Below, piece by piece: positions 29,035 through 39,582 of a DNA stretch of 64,000 bases. The DNA is taken from positions 57,618 to 121,617 of the forward strand of contig NZ_FQZQ01000014.1 in the NCBI RefSeq assembly GCF_900142085.1, written 5' to 3'. The position numbers were made by a program, and so were the translations under genes. How positions within the stretch are numbered: position 1 is the first letter of the stretch; each line of letters begins with the position of its first letter. This stretch comes from Shimia gijangensis (GTDB lineage Bacteria; Pseudomonadota; Alphaproteobacteria; Rhodobacterales; Rhodobacteraceae). Below the pieces are notes generated by a model. That model had not been told where the DNA came from, did not search any database, and saw only the letters and a program-made list of their open reading frames with translations.

Positions 29035-29035
29035 A

Positions 29036-29063
29036 AAAAGGGCGCCAAGTTGGGCGCCCTTTC
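29036..29063. terminator. Bidirectional terminator between phosphotransferase gene and trxA
   Basis: An 8-bp GC-rich stem (AGGGCGCC 29039-29046 with GGCGCCCT 29053-29060), extended by A/T pairs. On the minus strand it is followed by seven T, a strong trxA terminator; on the plus strand the T-tract is shorter. Confidence 0.8.
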
Positions 29064-29087
29064 GTAAACGTCAATGTTGGCTCGAAC

Positions 29088-29408
29088 CTAGATCGCGTCT
29101 TCGATCCAGCTTTGAAGCGCAGCTTTTGGAGCGGCGCCCGCGCGGTTCGACACGACCTGGCCATCTTTGAAAATGAACAATGCCGGAATGCCACGTACAC
29201 CCATCGCCGCAGCGGCGTTCGGGTTGGAATCCACATCAACTTTGGCAATTTTAATCTTGCCTTCCATTTCGGTTGACAGCTCTTCCAAAGCTGGGCCGAT
29301 CTGTTTGCAGGGGCCGCACCATTCGGCCCAGAAATCGACCACAACTGGGACGTCCGAGTTTTTTACTTCTTCGTCAAAGGTGGCATCGGTGACAGCGACG
29401 GTTGCCAT
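29088..29408 (-). CDS. trxA: Thioredoxin
   Basis: General disulfide reductase. 106 residues. Active site [10 protein letters not shown] with the classical CGPC, cis-Pro loop [12 protein letters not shown]. Start ATG 29408 with AGGAG 8 nt upstream; a longer open frame (to 29483) runs into addA and lacks similarity. It is 49 bp after addA and is the last gene of the long leftward operon. Confidence 0.97.
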   Translation of the reverse strand: MATVAVTDATFDEEVKNSDVPVVVDFWAEWCGPCKQIGPALEELSTEMEGKIKIAKVDVDSNPNAAAAMGVRGIPALFIFKDGQVVSNRAGAAPKAALQSWIEDAI

Positions 29409-29457
29409 TTGGCTTACTCCTGAGTGAGGGATCTTGGGAATTTCGTTCCGTGAGAAC

Positions 29458-32400
29458 CTATGAAGCGCCCGACAGATCGTCAAGGTATCCTGTGGACTGC
29501 AGCGCTTTTGTCACAAGATCGTGTGGCATCTGCATAAGAGTGCCGGTGCGAGTCCACAAAATGGCAGTGCGAATTTCGCGGTCTTTGTAGATTTGTTGGA
29601 GCGCGTGGGCATAGGCCCCCATTTGGCGTAACAACCCTGCCGGCGTTTGGTCGGGGCGCTGTGGCACCGTCGCGTTGGTTTTGAAGTCCACGATCAGAAT
29701 ATGGTCGTCCCGCACAATCAACCGATCAACAATGCCATGTAGTCGAGCCGCTCCAAGGTTCGCCGTGACCGGAACCTCTGCCAACGTTTCATCACCAAAA
29801 AACGCCCGGAGATCCGGGTTGGTCAAAACTCTGGTCGCCTCGTCCAAAAGTGTATCCAGCTCTGTGTCAGAAGGTGGCTCTTCGGTTGAAAGCAACAGAT
29901 TGCTGGCAATGCCCGGCCATCCGCCTTGAGGATGATCTGGCAAATGCTCAAGCAACAGATGAACCCAGCGCCCCCGGCGTTTGGCTGCCTCTTCATCCAG
30001 ACCAGCGTCTCCGGCAAGCGCCTTGGCGCCACCCAGGTCTGATGGGCTGAGGGTGGGTTTGCTTGCAGGTGGATCTTTGGGTGGAAGTTTTGCGAATTCC
30101 GGAACATCCGGCAAAACGATTTGCGTTCTGGTTTGCACCTCTTCGATCGGGCCGGACCAATCGCCATGCGAGTATCGTAGCCCCTGCCCACCAACAAAAT
30201 CATGCGCTTCTGCGCCAACCCCGTTCAGCCCGCGTTCGATTGTTTGATACCAGGTCTGCCCATCCTTGCCGAGATCGCCCGCCGCGGCGACAATCAGCCA
30301 TTTCTCGGCACGCGTCATGGCGACGTAAAGCAACCTTTGCCGTTCGGCGCGCACAGTCTCTGCTTTGGCTTCGCGGGCCTTTGCCATGGCGTTTGGGCTG
30401 GCGTTGGCCGGCATTGTCCAAAGCACATGATCTTTGTTCGCAACCAATTGACCGTCGTTGCGGATTAGCCTTTTGCCCGTGTCCGGCAGAATAACAATCG
30501 GTGCCTCAAGCCCCTTAGACCCATGCACGGTCATAACGCGGATGCGGTTGCCAGCACTGTCCATCTGGCGTTTGATTTCCAGATCATCTGTTTCCATCCA
30601 GATCAGAAATCCCGTGAGGCTGGGCACGGCACTGCGCTCAAAGGCCAGAGCCTGCGACAGCAGCGCATTGATCCCGTCTTCGGCTTCGGACCCCAGTCTC
30701 GCGAGAAGATTCCGGCGACCGTTGTGTCGGGTTAATGTTCGTTCGATCAAATCGTAAGGGCGTAGAAAATCAGCCTGTGCCATCAAATCCAGAATAATGG
30801 CCATGGTTTGCGGGAAATCATCTTTGCGGGCTCGCAAAGCCTGCCACAAAAGCGGCGACTCCCGACGATGCGCCAAATCAAACAAGTCTTGTTCTGACCA
30901 CCCGAACAGCGGCGACCGTAAAGTCGTTGCCAAGGACAGGCTGTCTTCGGGTGTCGACAAGAAGGACAACAAAGCACCAAGATCTTTGACCGCCAGTTCT
31001 GCCCCCACCTTAAGCCTGTCCGCACCGGCGATGGGAAGCCCGCGGGCCTTACAGGCGCGGATGATTTCATGAAACAATTCCGACCGCCTCTGTACAAGAA
31101 CCAGAAAATCTCCTGCTTGAACGGGGCGCTGCGAAAATTGCCCATTTTCTTGCTTTTTGGCTGGAATAGTCTCTTGTGTTTCGATCAGGTGTTCAATTTC
31201 CGCCGCCACGCGATTGGCCAAAATGATCGTGTGATGTGTTTCCCCCAGACGATCGACGGGTTTGTACCATTCGTCATTGTCTGATTGCGGTGTTTGCTCA
31301 ACAACGGGCCACAGATCAACCCGACCGGGCAGACCCTGATGGAAAGCCCGGTGTTTCATTTCTTGTGGAAATCCTGCCTGATCCTGACCGTCAAAACACT
31401 GATCTACCAGGCGCAGGATCGCGTCTGATGACCTGAATGAATACTCAAGCACCATCGGATTTAGAGGCTTGCCCGTTGGTTCCAGACGACGGCCAAATTC
31501 CAACTGCATCCGGTCGAATTCTGCCGGGTCAGCGCCCTGAAAGCTGTAGATCGACTGTTTTTTGTCACCAACAACAAAAATTGTGCGCTCAACATCACTT
31601 CGCGCGCCGCTGCCGCTGGTGAATTCCTGGGTCAACCGTTCAATGACCTGCCATTGAACGGGGCTGGTGTCCTGTGCCTCGTCGACAAGAATATGGTCAA
31701 TGCCACCGTCCAGCCGGTAAAGCACCCATTCCGCCACAAACGGATCATTCAAAAGCGCCCGCGCCTTAAGGATCAGATCATCAAAATCAAGCCAGCCATG
31801 CTGTTGTTTGCGCGCGTCATACACATCCAAAAACCGAAACCCAAATTCTGACAAAACCGCCGATCGATGTGCTGCAATCAGCGCCAGCCGCAGTTCTCTT
31901 GCGGTCTCGACCCGCTGCATCAGCGGGTCAATCCTGACCATCAGATCTGGATGGGATTTTTGCACAGCTTTGGTAGGAAACGACCCTAACTTGGCGGAAA
32001 ACGGAATTTTTGCACCGGAACCCGTCAGAAAGACGTCTTCCAGAGCAGGCAATGCAGAAAACCCAATTTCTGAAATCACCGCCAGTTTGTCGGCATTTCT
32101 ATTGTCAGTCACACCGCCTGTTCTGAGCGCTTTGATCAATTGGTCGAGCGTTTCTGCCTCGTCTCCAAGAAAAACATGGCCCTGAACGTCGGCTTCATTC
32201 AGCGAGAGGTCTTGTCCCAGCTTTGACAGGAAATCTGAAACGCCAAGAGGCTGCTCAAAGAAATCACGGTTGCGCACAATCTCGCTGGTGAGCGTATCAA
32301 ACGTTTCGCCAGAATAATGTCCGGCAAGACGCTGTACGAGAGCGCCATCATCACCTTCGGCCATTTCCGAGATAATGTCCTCTCGCAACAGCGCAGCGGC

Positions 32401-32853
32401 CCGATCTTCCATTTCCACAAACAAAGGTGACACTCCCGCCTCGAGCGGGAAGCGACGCAGAAGAGATGAGCAAAATGAGTGGATGGTTTGAATTTTCAAA
32501 CCGCCGGGTGTTTCAATGGCACGAGCGAACAGCGTGCGGGCGCTGCGCAACAGATCGGCGTCCAACAACTCATCAACCCCAAGCGAGCGCAGTTCATCCC
32601 GCAAGGCGTCATCGTCTTTCATCGCCCACGCGCCCAGCCGTTCGAACAATCGGTTCTGCATCTCGCTGGCGGCGGCCTTGGTGTAAGTCAGGCACAAGAT
32701 GTGTTGTGGCAGAACTTTTTCCAACAACAGGCGGGCAACACGGTCCGTTAATACCCGTGTTTTTCCAGACCCTGCATTGGCCGACAACCAGGTCGATTCG
32801 GTTGGGCGGGCGGCCTGAACCTGGCGTTCGGTTGCATCGTCTCGATGGATCAT
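29458..32853 (-). CDS. addA: AddA, double-strand break repair helicase-nuclease
   Basis: UvrD-like 3'-5' helicase and nuclease subunit of AddAB, the alphaproteobacterial counterpart of RecBCD. 1131 residues. Walker [14 protein letters not shown] (about 23-35), Walker [16 protein letters not shown], motif III-like [28 protein letters not shown], and VAMTRA. The C-terminal nuclease core has [10 protein letters not shown] (the D-x-K catalytic motif). Overlaps addB by 4 bp. Confidence 0.97.
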   Translation of the reverse strand: MIHRDDATERQVQAARPTESTWLSANAGSGKTRVLTDRVARLLLEKVLPQHILCLTYTKAAASEMQNRLFERLGAWAMKDDDALRDELRSLGVDELLDADLLRSARTLFARAIETPGGLKIQTIHSFCSSLLRRFPLEAGVSPLFVEMEDRAAALLREDIISEMAEGDDGALVQRLAGHYSGETFDTLTSEIVRNRDFFEQPLGVSDFLSKLGQDLSLNEADVQGHVFLGDEAETLDQLIKALRTGGVTDNRNADKLAVISEIGFSALPALEDVFLTGSGAKIPFSAKLGSFPTKAVQKSHPDLMVRIDPLMQRVETARELRLALIAAHRSAVLSEFGFRFLDVYDARKQQHGWLDFDDLILKARALLNDPFVAEWVLYRLDGGIDHILVDEAQDTSPVQWQVIERLTQEFTSGSGARSDVERTIFVVGDKKQSIYSFQGADPAEFDRMQLEFGRRLEPTGKPLNPMVLEYSFRSSDAILRLVDQCFDGQDQAGFPQEMKHRAFHQGLPGRVDLWPVVEQTPQSDNDEWYKPVDRLGETHHTIILANRVAAEIEHLIETQETIPAKKQENGQFSQRPVQAGDFLVLVQRRSELFHEIIRACKARGLPIAGADRLKVGAELAVKDLGALLSFLSTPEDSLSLATTLRSPLFGWSEQDLFDLAHRRESPLLWQALRARKDDFPQTMAIILDLMAQADFLRPYDLIERTLTRHNGRRNLLARLGSEAEDGINALLSQALAFERSAVPSLTGFLIWMETDDLEIKRQMDSAGNRIRVMTVHGSKGLEAPIVILPDTGKRLIRNDGQLVANKDHVLWTMPANASPNAMAKAREAKAETVRAERQRLLYVAMTRAEKWLIVAAAGDLGKDGQTWYQTIERGLNGVGAEAHDFVGGQGLRYSHGDWSGPIEEVQTRTQIVLPDVPEFAKLPPKDPPASKPTLSPSDLGGAKALAGDAGLDEEAAKRRGRWVHLLLEHLPDHPQGGWPGIASNLLLSTEEPPSDTELDTLLDEATRVLTNPDLRAFFGDETLAEVPVTANLGAARLHGIVDRLIVRDDHILIVDFKTNATVPQRPDQTPAGLLRQMGAYAHALQQIYKDREIRTAILWTRTGTLMQMPHDLVTKALQSTGYLDDLSGAS

Positions 32854-35780
32854 GTCAGATCCTCTGGCAATGGCTCATCCGTCGCGTCCCATTCGCCAAA
32901 CCGGGCAAGCTGATCGTAATCGCCAACATCACGGTCGCTTTGCATGGCGCGTCTGGCAGTAAATCCGTTTGACGGGTCGCCATAATGCGCAATTAGCTGG
33001 AGAAACTCGGCCCACACCTCAAGAGCAGGCGCGTCAAGCATAGGCGCGTGCTCATCTTTGGGTGATGGGCCAAGCCCAATGTAGATCGCATCAGCCACTT
33101 CGGCCGGATCAATGTCACGAAACCCGCCCTGCTCTGCCATCGCAGCTTCTAACAACAATTGTTTATCAAAGTACCTTTGATCTTTCTGAGATGGCGGTTT
33201 CCCGGTTTTGTAATCGTAAATGATCAGATCCCCGTCCTCGGTTCTGTCGATCCGATCTGCCTTGGCCACGAGCGTGAAGTCGAGTTCCGGCACGGTCAGT
33301 TTGGCACCACATTCATAAGCAATCGGACGTGAGTGTTCACGGCGCTGGGCTTCGCTTGCGACAAATCGATCAGACACCCGATCAAGCCGTGCACTCCATA
33401 GCGCTTTGGCGGCGGGCCAGGGGACGTTTTTGGCAAGAACAGTCTCTGATATCGACATCAGATGATCCCGGCTTAGCAAAGACATATCCTTATCGATATC
33501 GCTTACAAACTGTTCGAGAATCTCGTGCACAATGATGCCGCGTAACAAGGCATCCGGGGTTTTCATCAGGCTATCAAGCGGCCTTAACCGCAGGGTTTCA
33601 CGGGCATAAATGGCATAGGGGTCCCGAATAAGTCGTTTGATCTGAGTGACCGAAAGGCGTTTGGGCCGCGCTTGCGCCGGTGGCCTTGGGGATGGGCGGG
33701 CAGATGGCGGAATTTCTTTTACGGCTTCGATTGCAGAAACAAGCCCCATCCAATGGGTGCCCCGTGCTTTCATTTCCTTTAATGATTGCACGCCACCCTG
33801 ATCCGGCAGTCCTGACAGTAAGTTGGTGAGCCGGTTTATCCAGCGTGACGGTACAGTTTCCGCCTCGTCCGAGCGAACGGAACGCGTGATCCAAACTTCA
33901 GGCGCGGCGATAGCTTGTTGAAAGTCGTGTGCTGACAGGCCAATTCGACGTTCTGGTAATAACAGTCCGGCATCGTGCCGCATTTTGCGATTAAGCCATG
34001 GATCGGGCGTGGGTGCAGCAGGCCAGCTGCCCTCATTCAAGCCGCCAAGGATGACAAGATTCGCGCCTTGAACGCGGGCTTCAAGGGTGCCCCAAATCAG
34101 AATGTTGGGATGGCCGCTGTCACGATCGCGCACTTCTTCCCGCGCGAAAATGGCACCAAACAGGTCTGCGTAATCCGCTGCAGACATATCCCCGGCAAAT
34201 TTGGCATTTTCACGCAGCTGAGCAATGGTTGCCGCTGCCTTGCGGCCAGCCGCTTCATCCCAAAGCCCACCTGACCCTTCTGCACTGCCTCGGGTAAGGT
34301 TTTCGGCCAAAGCCACATGCGCCTCAAGCCTGTCCGACAAGGTTTTCTTGCCATCCCAGACCTTGTCGCAAAAATTCGAAATGACCCATTCAACCCAAGC
34401 TGATGGCACAAACTCCTGAGCGACTTGCCACTGCCGAAGCACTTCTGGCGTCGGGAAGGTCATGCCTTTTCGGCGGATCGCCAGCTCTAATTCGCGGGTG
34501 TTCAAAAGATGCGTATTGCGATTTTCACCACTATGGCACAACGGGTGCTTCAATAAAGTCAGCAGCGACTCGGCAGTCAATTTTCGCTGAAACAGGGTCG
34601 AAACATGCCGCAAAAAGCGCCCCGGTGGGCTAAGTTGCAGGGGAGAACCAGCACTGTCATCGGCGATGATATTCCATCGATCCAACGCAGCTTCGACCTG
34701 ACGGGTCAGCATTCGATCCGGTGTGATCAATGCAGCGGTTTCGCCATCTTCGGCCGCCTTGCGCATCCGCAAGGCAATGGCCAGAGCCTCATCACGTACG
34801 GAAGGTGCTTCGATCAAAGTGATAGCTTCGGTGGCATCGGGTAGATTTCCCAACTTGGGACCCTCACGCAACCATTGATCAGTTACAGGTGCGGGTCGAA
34901 GGGCCAGAGACACCAACGCGTTGCGCAAAGGGCAGGGCGCAGCAACAGGATGCCAGTGATCCACTTCGGATGGCGCAACACCTAATGTATTCATCAGGTG
35001 GCGGAACCGATATTGCGGATGATCTTCTGAATGCAGCGCTTCATCAAGCGTGTCCCAGACAGGCTCTGGCATATCAAAATCAAATCCAGGCAGGACAATG
35101 GCACCTTGAGGTAAACCAGCAATGGCTTGCATCAAAAGCATTGTTGTCCCGCGTGATCCGGTTGACCCCGCCAGAATAATCGGATGATCAGGTGGTGCCT
35201 TGGCCCATTCCGCCGCCATTGCTTCGACGATGCGACGCTGGCGTGTATCGGTGTCCGGCCGCTTGTCGACGTCTTCCAGAAAATGACGGGCAATGGAGAA
35301 AAACGCTTTGGCACGTTCCCAGTGGCCGGACTGGTCCGACACATCCAAGCCTTCGATAACGTCGGGGGTTACGCCCTCACCAGCCATCTCATCCATGAGT
35401 GTCGCAAGGCTATCGGCCAGATCATACAGTGTGGCGCGCGCAGCCAGATCTGGCTGACGGTCAAGCAGTTGAGAGATCAATTGTGTCAGTTCGAACCGCT
35501 TTCGCAGAGGAGATACGGCTGGCGGAATGTCAGCGGCCACGGCATGGGTGGCGATGTCCGACAACAAGGATATTCGCGGCAAAAGCGCGGGCGGACCCTG
35601 ATCAAACAAAGTTCGGATGCGCCGCTCCATTCTGCGGGTATTTACGATCAGATGAACCCGGGCCATGGCTTCGGGCGGCTTACCTGCGAACCGGGCGCGC
35701 AGACCTTCGACCAGCACGGCCGGAAAATCAGCACCTGGCGGGGCGGCAAAAACACGGGGTTTTTCCGAGGGATCAAACAT
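32850..35780 (-). CDS. addB: AddB, double-strand break repair subunit
   Basis: Second subunit of AddAB, with an inactivated helicase-like fold and a C-terminal RecB-type nuclease. 976 residues, the usual size for alphaproteobacterial AddB. The C-terminal nuclease region contains LIIYDYKTGKPPSQKDQRYFDKQLLLEA with D-x-K. Near residue 205 is a P-loop-like ILAGSTGSRGTT. Overlaps murU-like by 8 bp upstream and addA by 4 bp downstream. Confidence 0.94.
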   Translation of the reverse strand: MFDPSEKPRVFAAPPGADFPAVLVEGLRARFAGKPPEAMARVHLIVNTRRMERRIRTLFDQGPPALLPRISLLSDIATHAVAADIPPAVSPLRKRFELTQLISQLLDRQPDLAARATLYDLADSLATLMDEMAGEGVTPDVIEGLDVSDQSGHWERAKAFFSIARHFLEDVDKRPDTDTRQRRIVEAMAAEWAKAPPDHPIILAGSTGSRGTTMLLMQAIAGLPQGAIVLPGFDFDMPEPVWDTLDEALHSEDHPQYRFRHLMNTLGVAPSEVDHWHPVAAPCPLRNALVSLALRPAPVTDQWLREGPKLGNLPDATEAITLIEAPSVRDEALAIALRMRKAAEDGETAALITPDRMLTRQVEAALDRWNIIADDSAGSPLQLSPPGRFLRHVSTLFQRKLTAESLLTLLKHPLCHSGENRNTHLLNTRELELAIRRKGMTFPTPEVLRQWQVAQEFVPSAWVEWVISNFCDKVWDGKKTLSDRLEAHVALAENLTRGSAEGSGGLWDEAAGRKAAATIAQLRENAKFAGDMSAADYADLFGAIFAREEVRDRDSGHPNILIWGTLEARVQGANLVILGGLNEGSWPAAPTPDPWLNRKMRHDAGLLLPERRIGLSAHDFQQAIAAPEVWITRSVRSDEAETVPSRWINRLTNLLSGLPDQGGVQSLKEMKARGTHWMGLVSAIEAVKEIPPSARPSPRPPAQARPKRLSVTQIKRLIRDPYAIYARETLRLRPLDSLMKTPDALLRGIIVHEILEQFVSDIDKDMSLLSRDHLMSISETVLAKNVPWPAAKALWSARLDRVSDRFVASEAQRREHSRPIAYECGAKLTVPELDFTLVAKADRIDRTEDGDLIIYDYKTGKPPSQKDQRYFDKQLLLEAAMAEQGGFRDIDPAEVADAIYIGLGPSPKDEHAPMLDAPALEVWAEFLQLIAHYGDPSNGFTARRAMQSDRDVGDYDQLARFGEWDATDEPLPEDLT

Positions 35781-36465
35781 TGGTACTCCTCAGCAGAGCT
35801 TCGGCCTGAACGATGCCTTCGGGCGAGCCGACATCACACCATTTCCCCGGATAGGGCACGCCGAACAGCTTGCCCATACTATGGATTTGATCCCACAACA
35901 TGTTGAGTGAAAACGCGCTTTGGTCAATGTCTTTCAGGCCATCGGTCTTAGTGATCTGAATGCCACCGTAAATCAAACCCGGCCCCCGGCTGAGGCGTCC
36001 GTCATCGGCCAACAAAAAATCACCGGCGCCACTATGACCCACAGCGCTTTCTGTCGGAATACAGATCAAAAGAGCATCCATCTTGTCGGGTTGCCAGGCG
36101 TCTTTCAAAACCTCAAAAGGATTGGGGCCTTGCCAGATCGCATCTGTATTCGCGGTAAAGACCGGGCCATCCCCAAGCAGAGGCAGCGCATGTCTGAGCC
36201 CGCCGCCGGTTTCAAGAATATCGGGGCTTTCATGTGAAAGCAGCACGTCGCTTCCATTAAGATGCGCGGCAATCTGGGGCGCGCGATAATGCGTATTGGC
36301 AACGATACGTGACGGCGAAACCTGGTGCACGAGGTCCAGCGTGTGATCCAGCAATGGTTTGCCGCACACTGGCACCAGTGGCTTGGGCCGGCTTTCGGTC
36401 AACTCGCGCATACGAGTTCCGAAACCTGCAGCAAACAACATTACGGCGTCGGGATTGTGGCACAT
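35773..36465 (-). CDS. murU: Sugar-1-phosphate nucleotidyltransferase, MurU-like
   Basis: Probably forms UDP-MurNAc from MurNAc-1-phosphate in peptidoglycan recycling. 230 residues. The nucleotidyltransferase signature MLFAAGFGTRMRELTESRPKPL is at residues 9-30, with ANTDAIW supplying the metal-binding Asp and GGIQI. The substrate assignment rests on its partner: it overlaps the AmgK-like kinase gene by 25 bp, and AmgK-MurU are a known pair. Start could be ATG 36465 or ATG 36441. Confidence 0.83.
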   Translation of the reverse strand: MCHNPDAVMLFAAGFGTRMRELTESRPKPLVPVCGKPLLDHTLDLVHQVSPSRIVANTHYRAPQIAAHLNGSDVLLSHESPDILETGGGLRHALPLLGDGPVFTANTDAIWQGPNPFEVLKDAWQPDKMDALLICIPTESAVGHSGAGDFLLADDGRLSRGPGLIYGGIQITKTDGLKDIDQSAFSLNMLWDQIHSMGKLFGVPYPGKWCDVGSPEGIVQAEALLRSTNV

Positions 36466-37460
36466 TGGTTTTTAAGCTTTTTCAACACATGGGGATCGGG
36501 TTCAGGAAGGTCGGCAAGTACGGATTTGCGGATTGAAGACAGGGCAGGGTGGTTCAGGTTGCGCAGAACATAGCGCCAAACACGGGGAATGTAGTCGACA
36601 TAATGGGCCTTGCCCGCATGCATGCAAAGTCGCGCAAAACCGCCGAGAATACGAAGATTTCGCTGAGCACCCAGAACGGCATAAGCCGCCAAAAATGCGT
36701 CGCGTTCGACCCCGGTGACGTTGATATAATGATCCAGTATCGCGATCTCGGTCTGGGTCGGCACGTCCCGACGGGCGTCTTGCAACAGGGACATCAGATC
36801 ATAGGCACGGTGGCTGGTCATGGCATCCTGAAAATCAAGCAACCCGACACGGGCAATGCCTTTGCGATCAGGCAACCAAATCAGGTTTTCTGCATGATAG
36901 TCGCGCAAAGTGAGCACATTACATTGGCCGCAGTGCTGGTTCAAAAGCCGCTCAAATTCATTCTGGAAAGCCTTTGCCCGGTCTTTGGTCAGGTGACCGG
37001 CTCCGCGTTGATACCAATGATAGGCCATTGCAGATTTGTCGGCCATGAATTGGGGATCATAGCAGGGGATATCCTTGGGCGGTGGGCTGTTGTGCAGGGA
37101 AATCAGCACATCTGCAGCAGCCGTATAAAGTGGGGCTTCCAGATCAGGGTTTTTTTGAACTACTTTGGCAAAAAGATCATCGCCCAAATCCTCAAGCAGT
37201 AGCAGACCGAAATCCATGTCTGCGTGTAGAATTTTTGGAGCTGACAGATTACTGTCTGACAACCAATGACCTATCTTTACGAAAGACTGCAGGCTTTCGC
37301 GCGTGTCGGACGTCGCGTCCATCAAGACTGCAGATTGCGACCCCTGATGCAATCGAACATAGCGCCGGTTTGAGGCATCTCCTGCCAATGGCGCACGATC
37401 TGCTTGTGCCCAGTCTGTATCACGTAAAAAGGTGTCGATCTGCTCGGTCCGGTCAGCCAT
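36441..37460 (-). CDS. amgK: Anomeric sugar kinase, AmgK-like
   Basis: Expected to phosphorylate MurNAc (and GlcNAc) at C1 in cell-wall recycling that bypasses de novo MurNAc synthesis. 339 residues with an APH kinase fold: GDASNRRYVRL N-lobe loop, LLLEDLGDDLFAK hinge, LRDYHAENLIWL catalytic loop, VGLLDFQDAM metal-binding Asp. Overlaps tsaE (8 bp) and the MurU-like gene (25 bp). In Pseudomonas this pathway gives intrinsic fosfomycin resistance; that it does so here is only inference. Confidence 0.85.
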   Translation of the reverse strand: MADRTEQIDTFLRDTDWAQADRAPLAGDASNRRYVRLHQGSQSAVLMDATSDTRESLQSFVKIGHWLSDSNLSAPKILHADMDFGLLLLEDLGDDLFAKVVQKNPDLEAPLYTAAADVLISLHNSPPPKDIPCYDPQFMADKSAMAYHWYQRGAGHLTKDRAKAFQNEFERLLNQHCGQCNVLTLRDYHAENLIWLPDRKGIARVGLLDFQDAMTSHRAYDLMSLLQDARRDVPTQTEIAILDHYINVTGVERDAFLAAYAVLGAQRNLRILGGFARLCMHAGKAHYVDYIPRVWRYVLRNLNHPALSSIRKSVLADLPEPDPHVLKKLKNQCATIPTP

Positions 37461-37929
37461 GTATCATCTTGTCCAATACGACAGCCCACCGTGAGTCTTT
37501 GGCGCGCAAGGTCAGTTCGCGCTCACCCCGAGTGTCAGTCATCTGAAGTGACAAAGTCAGCGCCTTTTCGGGTTTTAGCTCGGCCAGACGGTCGGGCCAT
37601 TCAACCAAACATACGGCGTCCTCAAAGGCTTCGGTCAGTCCCAGCTCAACAACTTCATCCGGTGATGAAAGACGGTACAGGTCCGCGTGCCAGATTTCAA
37701 AATCCGGTGTTTCATAGGTTTGAACCAGAGTGAACGTTGGCGAGGGTACATCTTCGGGCTCAGGCAGCAAAGACTGGATCAGGCAGCGCGCAAAATGGGT
37801 TTTTCCTGCCCCGATGTCTCCTTCAAAAAGAAGAACATCTCCTGCGTGCAAATAGCCGCCAAGACGCTGCGCTATTGCGCGCGTATCTTCGGGTGAGGCG
37901 AGGGAAATTTTACTCTGTAGTCCTGACAT
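37453..37929 (-). CDS. tsaE: TsaE, ATPase of the tRNA t6A synthesis complex
   Basis: Partner of TsaB/TsaD in making N6-threonylcarbamoyl-adenosine in ANN-decoding tRNAs. About 158 residues. P-loop FEGDIGAGKTHFAR, switch region PSPTFTLVQTYE, Walker B-like HADLYRL, and VCLVEWPDRL. ATG 37929 chosen; a GTG at 37944 is also in frame. tsaD is elsewhere in this window (48441-49538). Confidence 0.95.
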   Translation of the reverse strand: MSGLQSKISLASPEDTRAIAQRLGGYLHAGDVLLFEGDIGAGKTHFARCLIQSLLPEPEDVPSPTFTLVQTYETPDFEIWHADLYRLSSPDEVVELGLTEAFEDAVCLVEWPDRLAELKPEKALTLSLQMTDTRGERELTLRAKDSRWAVVLDKMIHG

Positions 37930-37973
37930 GCCCAAAGATTGCACCCCCCGGCCTGACCTGCAACCCGGATTGA

Positions 37974-39515
37974 CTATCCAGCCATGATTTCTATTGCGGT
38001 TTTTGGCTTGGCGTCGGGCTGGGGTTTGTCAAAAACAATTGATGTAAACCCACCCGTCAGCGACACGACGCGCATTATAACGGATTGCCCGGACAACAGC
38101 CTCAGCGGAGCACTCCAGTTTTCGCGGGGACTGATATCCAGAATATGGTGGCGCAATCGCTCCCAAACATCGGATTTTTCGGATTGCGCACGCCATTCAC
38201 GAATTGCATCCTGAAATCCATATTCGGTAATGCCGCTTTCAGGCTCGGAATTCCAAAGCTCTCTGTAAGCCAGATTGCACATGCTGAGCCCGCCGGTCGG
38301 TGCAAAAACCGCTATGGCTTCTTTCAGGGAATCCAGAGTGGATTTGCCCAGCTCAAGATCCGCGCGGAACCGCCGTGTGAGAGAAACTTCGGCGCTGATA
38401 TCTTCAAACAAAAAGGCAATCGCACCGTCAGGATGGGGCCGACCCATCACGCGGTAAGTTACGCCGGAAGGTAACGTCCAGGTTTCGGTATAGCGATCAT
38501 CAGACGCAGCGACGACAAGTTCGGCAATTTGTTCGCGCCAAGAGGAATAGTTGCGCGGTTCGGGCATCATGCGGTTTTCGCGCATTCGATCAAAAACGGA
38601 TAAAAGATTTGGCCGTGATGACAAAAAGTCGGCAGGCAGGGCGGTCAGGTCAATAAGTGCGGGATTGAACAGGGCCAATTGTCGATTCCGATCAAAAATC
38701 GCCAGACCTATGGAAAGCTGCGCGAAAGTTTTGGTCAAAGTTTGCACAAAATTGCGCTGGGCGATTTCTGCATTCACAATGGCATTGGCGTCTGTTGCAA
38801 AATGGCTCAGGGCATTTTCGGACTTGGTGGTTGTAACGTCAAACCAGTAGCTTTGCGACCGAGAGGCATCCACTACGGAGCACCGCACAGGTTTGTCGCC
38901 CAAAACCAAAGTAAACTGATCGAAAATGGATGGAGGTCTGGACTTGGAGCGCTCAAGCCCAAGGTTTTCTGCAAGCTTGAAATAGGCTTTGTTGGCCCAC
39001 TCAACCTCGCCTTTTTGGTTGCTTTGCCAGACGGGATAAGGCGCTTCGACTGCTGTGTGCCCCGATGAAGGCGCGCGCTGGGCCAGAGGGATCACCGGGT
39101 TCGAGGGCTGAATTTTGCTCAACGTAACCCGCGCCATGTCGTCCCATTGATCCAGCAGGACAAAATCCTGATCCGTGTCGTCAGTGCTTGAAAACGTGCG
39201 GACACCCTGCGATTTTGCATCCCCTTGGGTGGCAGGAAATGACGGAAACCGGGGCAATAGAAGGTCTGCCAGAAAGCTCCAATCCGATTTGTCTTCACCC
39301 GGAGCGCATAGCATATTCTGACCGACCGGGTTTGCATCCAGCAAAACACCGCTTTGAAACAGAAAAACAGCGATCTCTGATTGGGTATGTTGCCGGCCTT
39401 GCCCTTCTTGTGAAAAACCGGTCCCCAGCCGATTGGCCAGCCAGATCAGAACTAAGGCCAGACCAAAGCTCAGAGACACCAACAAAACGCCCTCGAGCAT
39501 GCCCAAATCCATCAT
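37974..39515 (-). CDS. PAS-domain protein at the divL locus (no kinase domain)
   Basis: 513 residues. One N-terminal membrane helix (LLVSLSFGLALVLIWLA) is followed by three or four PAS-like segments (VWQSNQKGEVEWANKAYF; LSIGLAIFDRNRQLALFNPALIDLT; EAIAVFAPTGGLSMCNLAYRELW). The protein ends about 100 residues after the last PAS with no His-box, N-box or G-box ATPase motifs. In Caulobacter the equivalent position beside tsaE is, as I recall, occupied by divL, a CckA-CtrA regulator. A DivL-like signalling role without kinase activity is therefore plausible. Upstream of tsaE (44 bp), probably cotranscribed. Confidence 0.75.
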   Translation of the reverse strand: MMDLGMLEGVLLVSLSFGLALVLIWLANRLGTGFSQEGQGRQHTQSEIAVFLFQSGVLLDANPVGQNMLCAPGEDKSDWSFLADLLLPRFPSFPATQGDAKSQGVRTFSSTDDTDQDFVLLDQWDDMARVTLSKIQPSNPVIPLAQRAPSSGHTAVEAPYPVWQSNQKGEVEWANKAYFKLAENLGLERSKSRPPSIFDQFTLVLGDKPVRCSVVDASRSQSYWFDVTTTKSENALSHFATDANAIVNAEIAQRNFVQTLTKTFAQLSIGLAIFDRNRQLALFNPALIDLTALPADFLSSRPNLLSVFDRMRENRMMPEPRNYSSWREQIAELVVAASDDRYTETWTLPSGVTYRVMGRPHPDGAIAFLFEDISAEVSLTRRFRADLELGKSTLDSLKEAIAVFAPTGGLSMCNLAYRELWNSEPESGITEYGFQDAIREWRAQSEKSDVWERLRHHILDISPRENWSAPLRLLSGQSVIMRVVSLTGGFTSIVFDKPQPDAKPKTAIEIMAG

Positions 39516-39582
39516 TGATGCGTCCTAACCAACTTGCTGCGGACCCATTCTTTGTGGGGAACCTTAACAGGTGGTTAACCAA

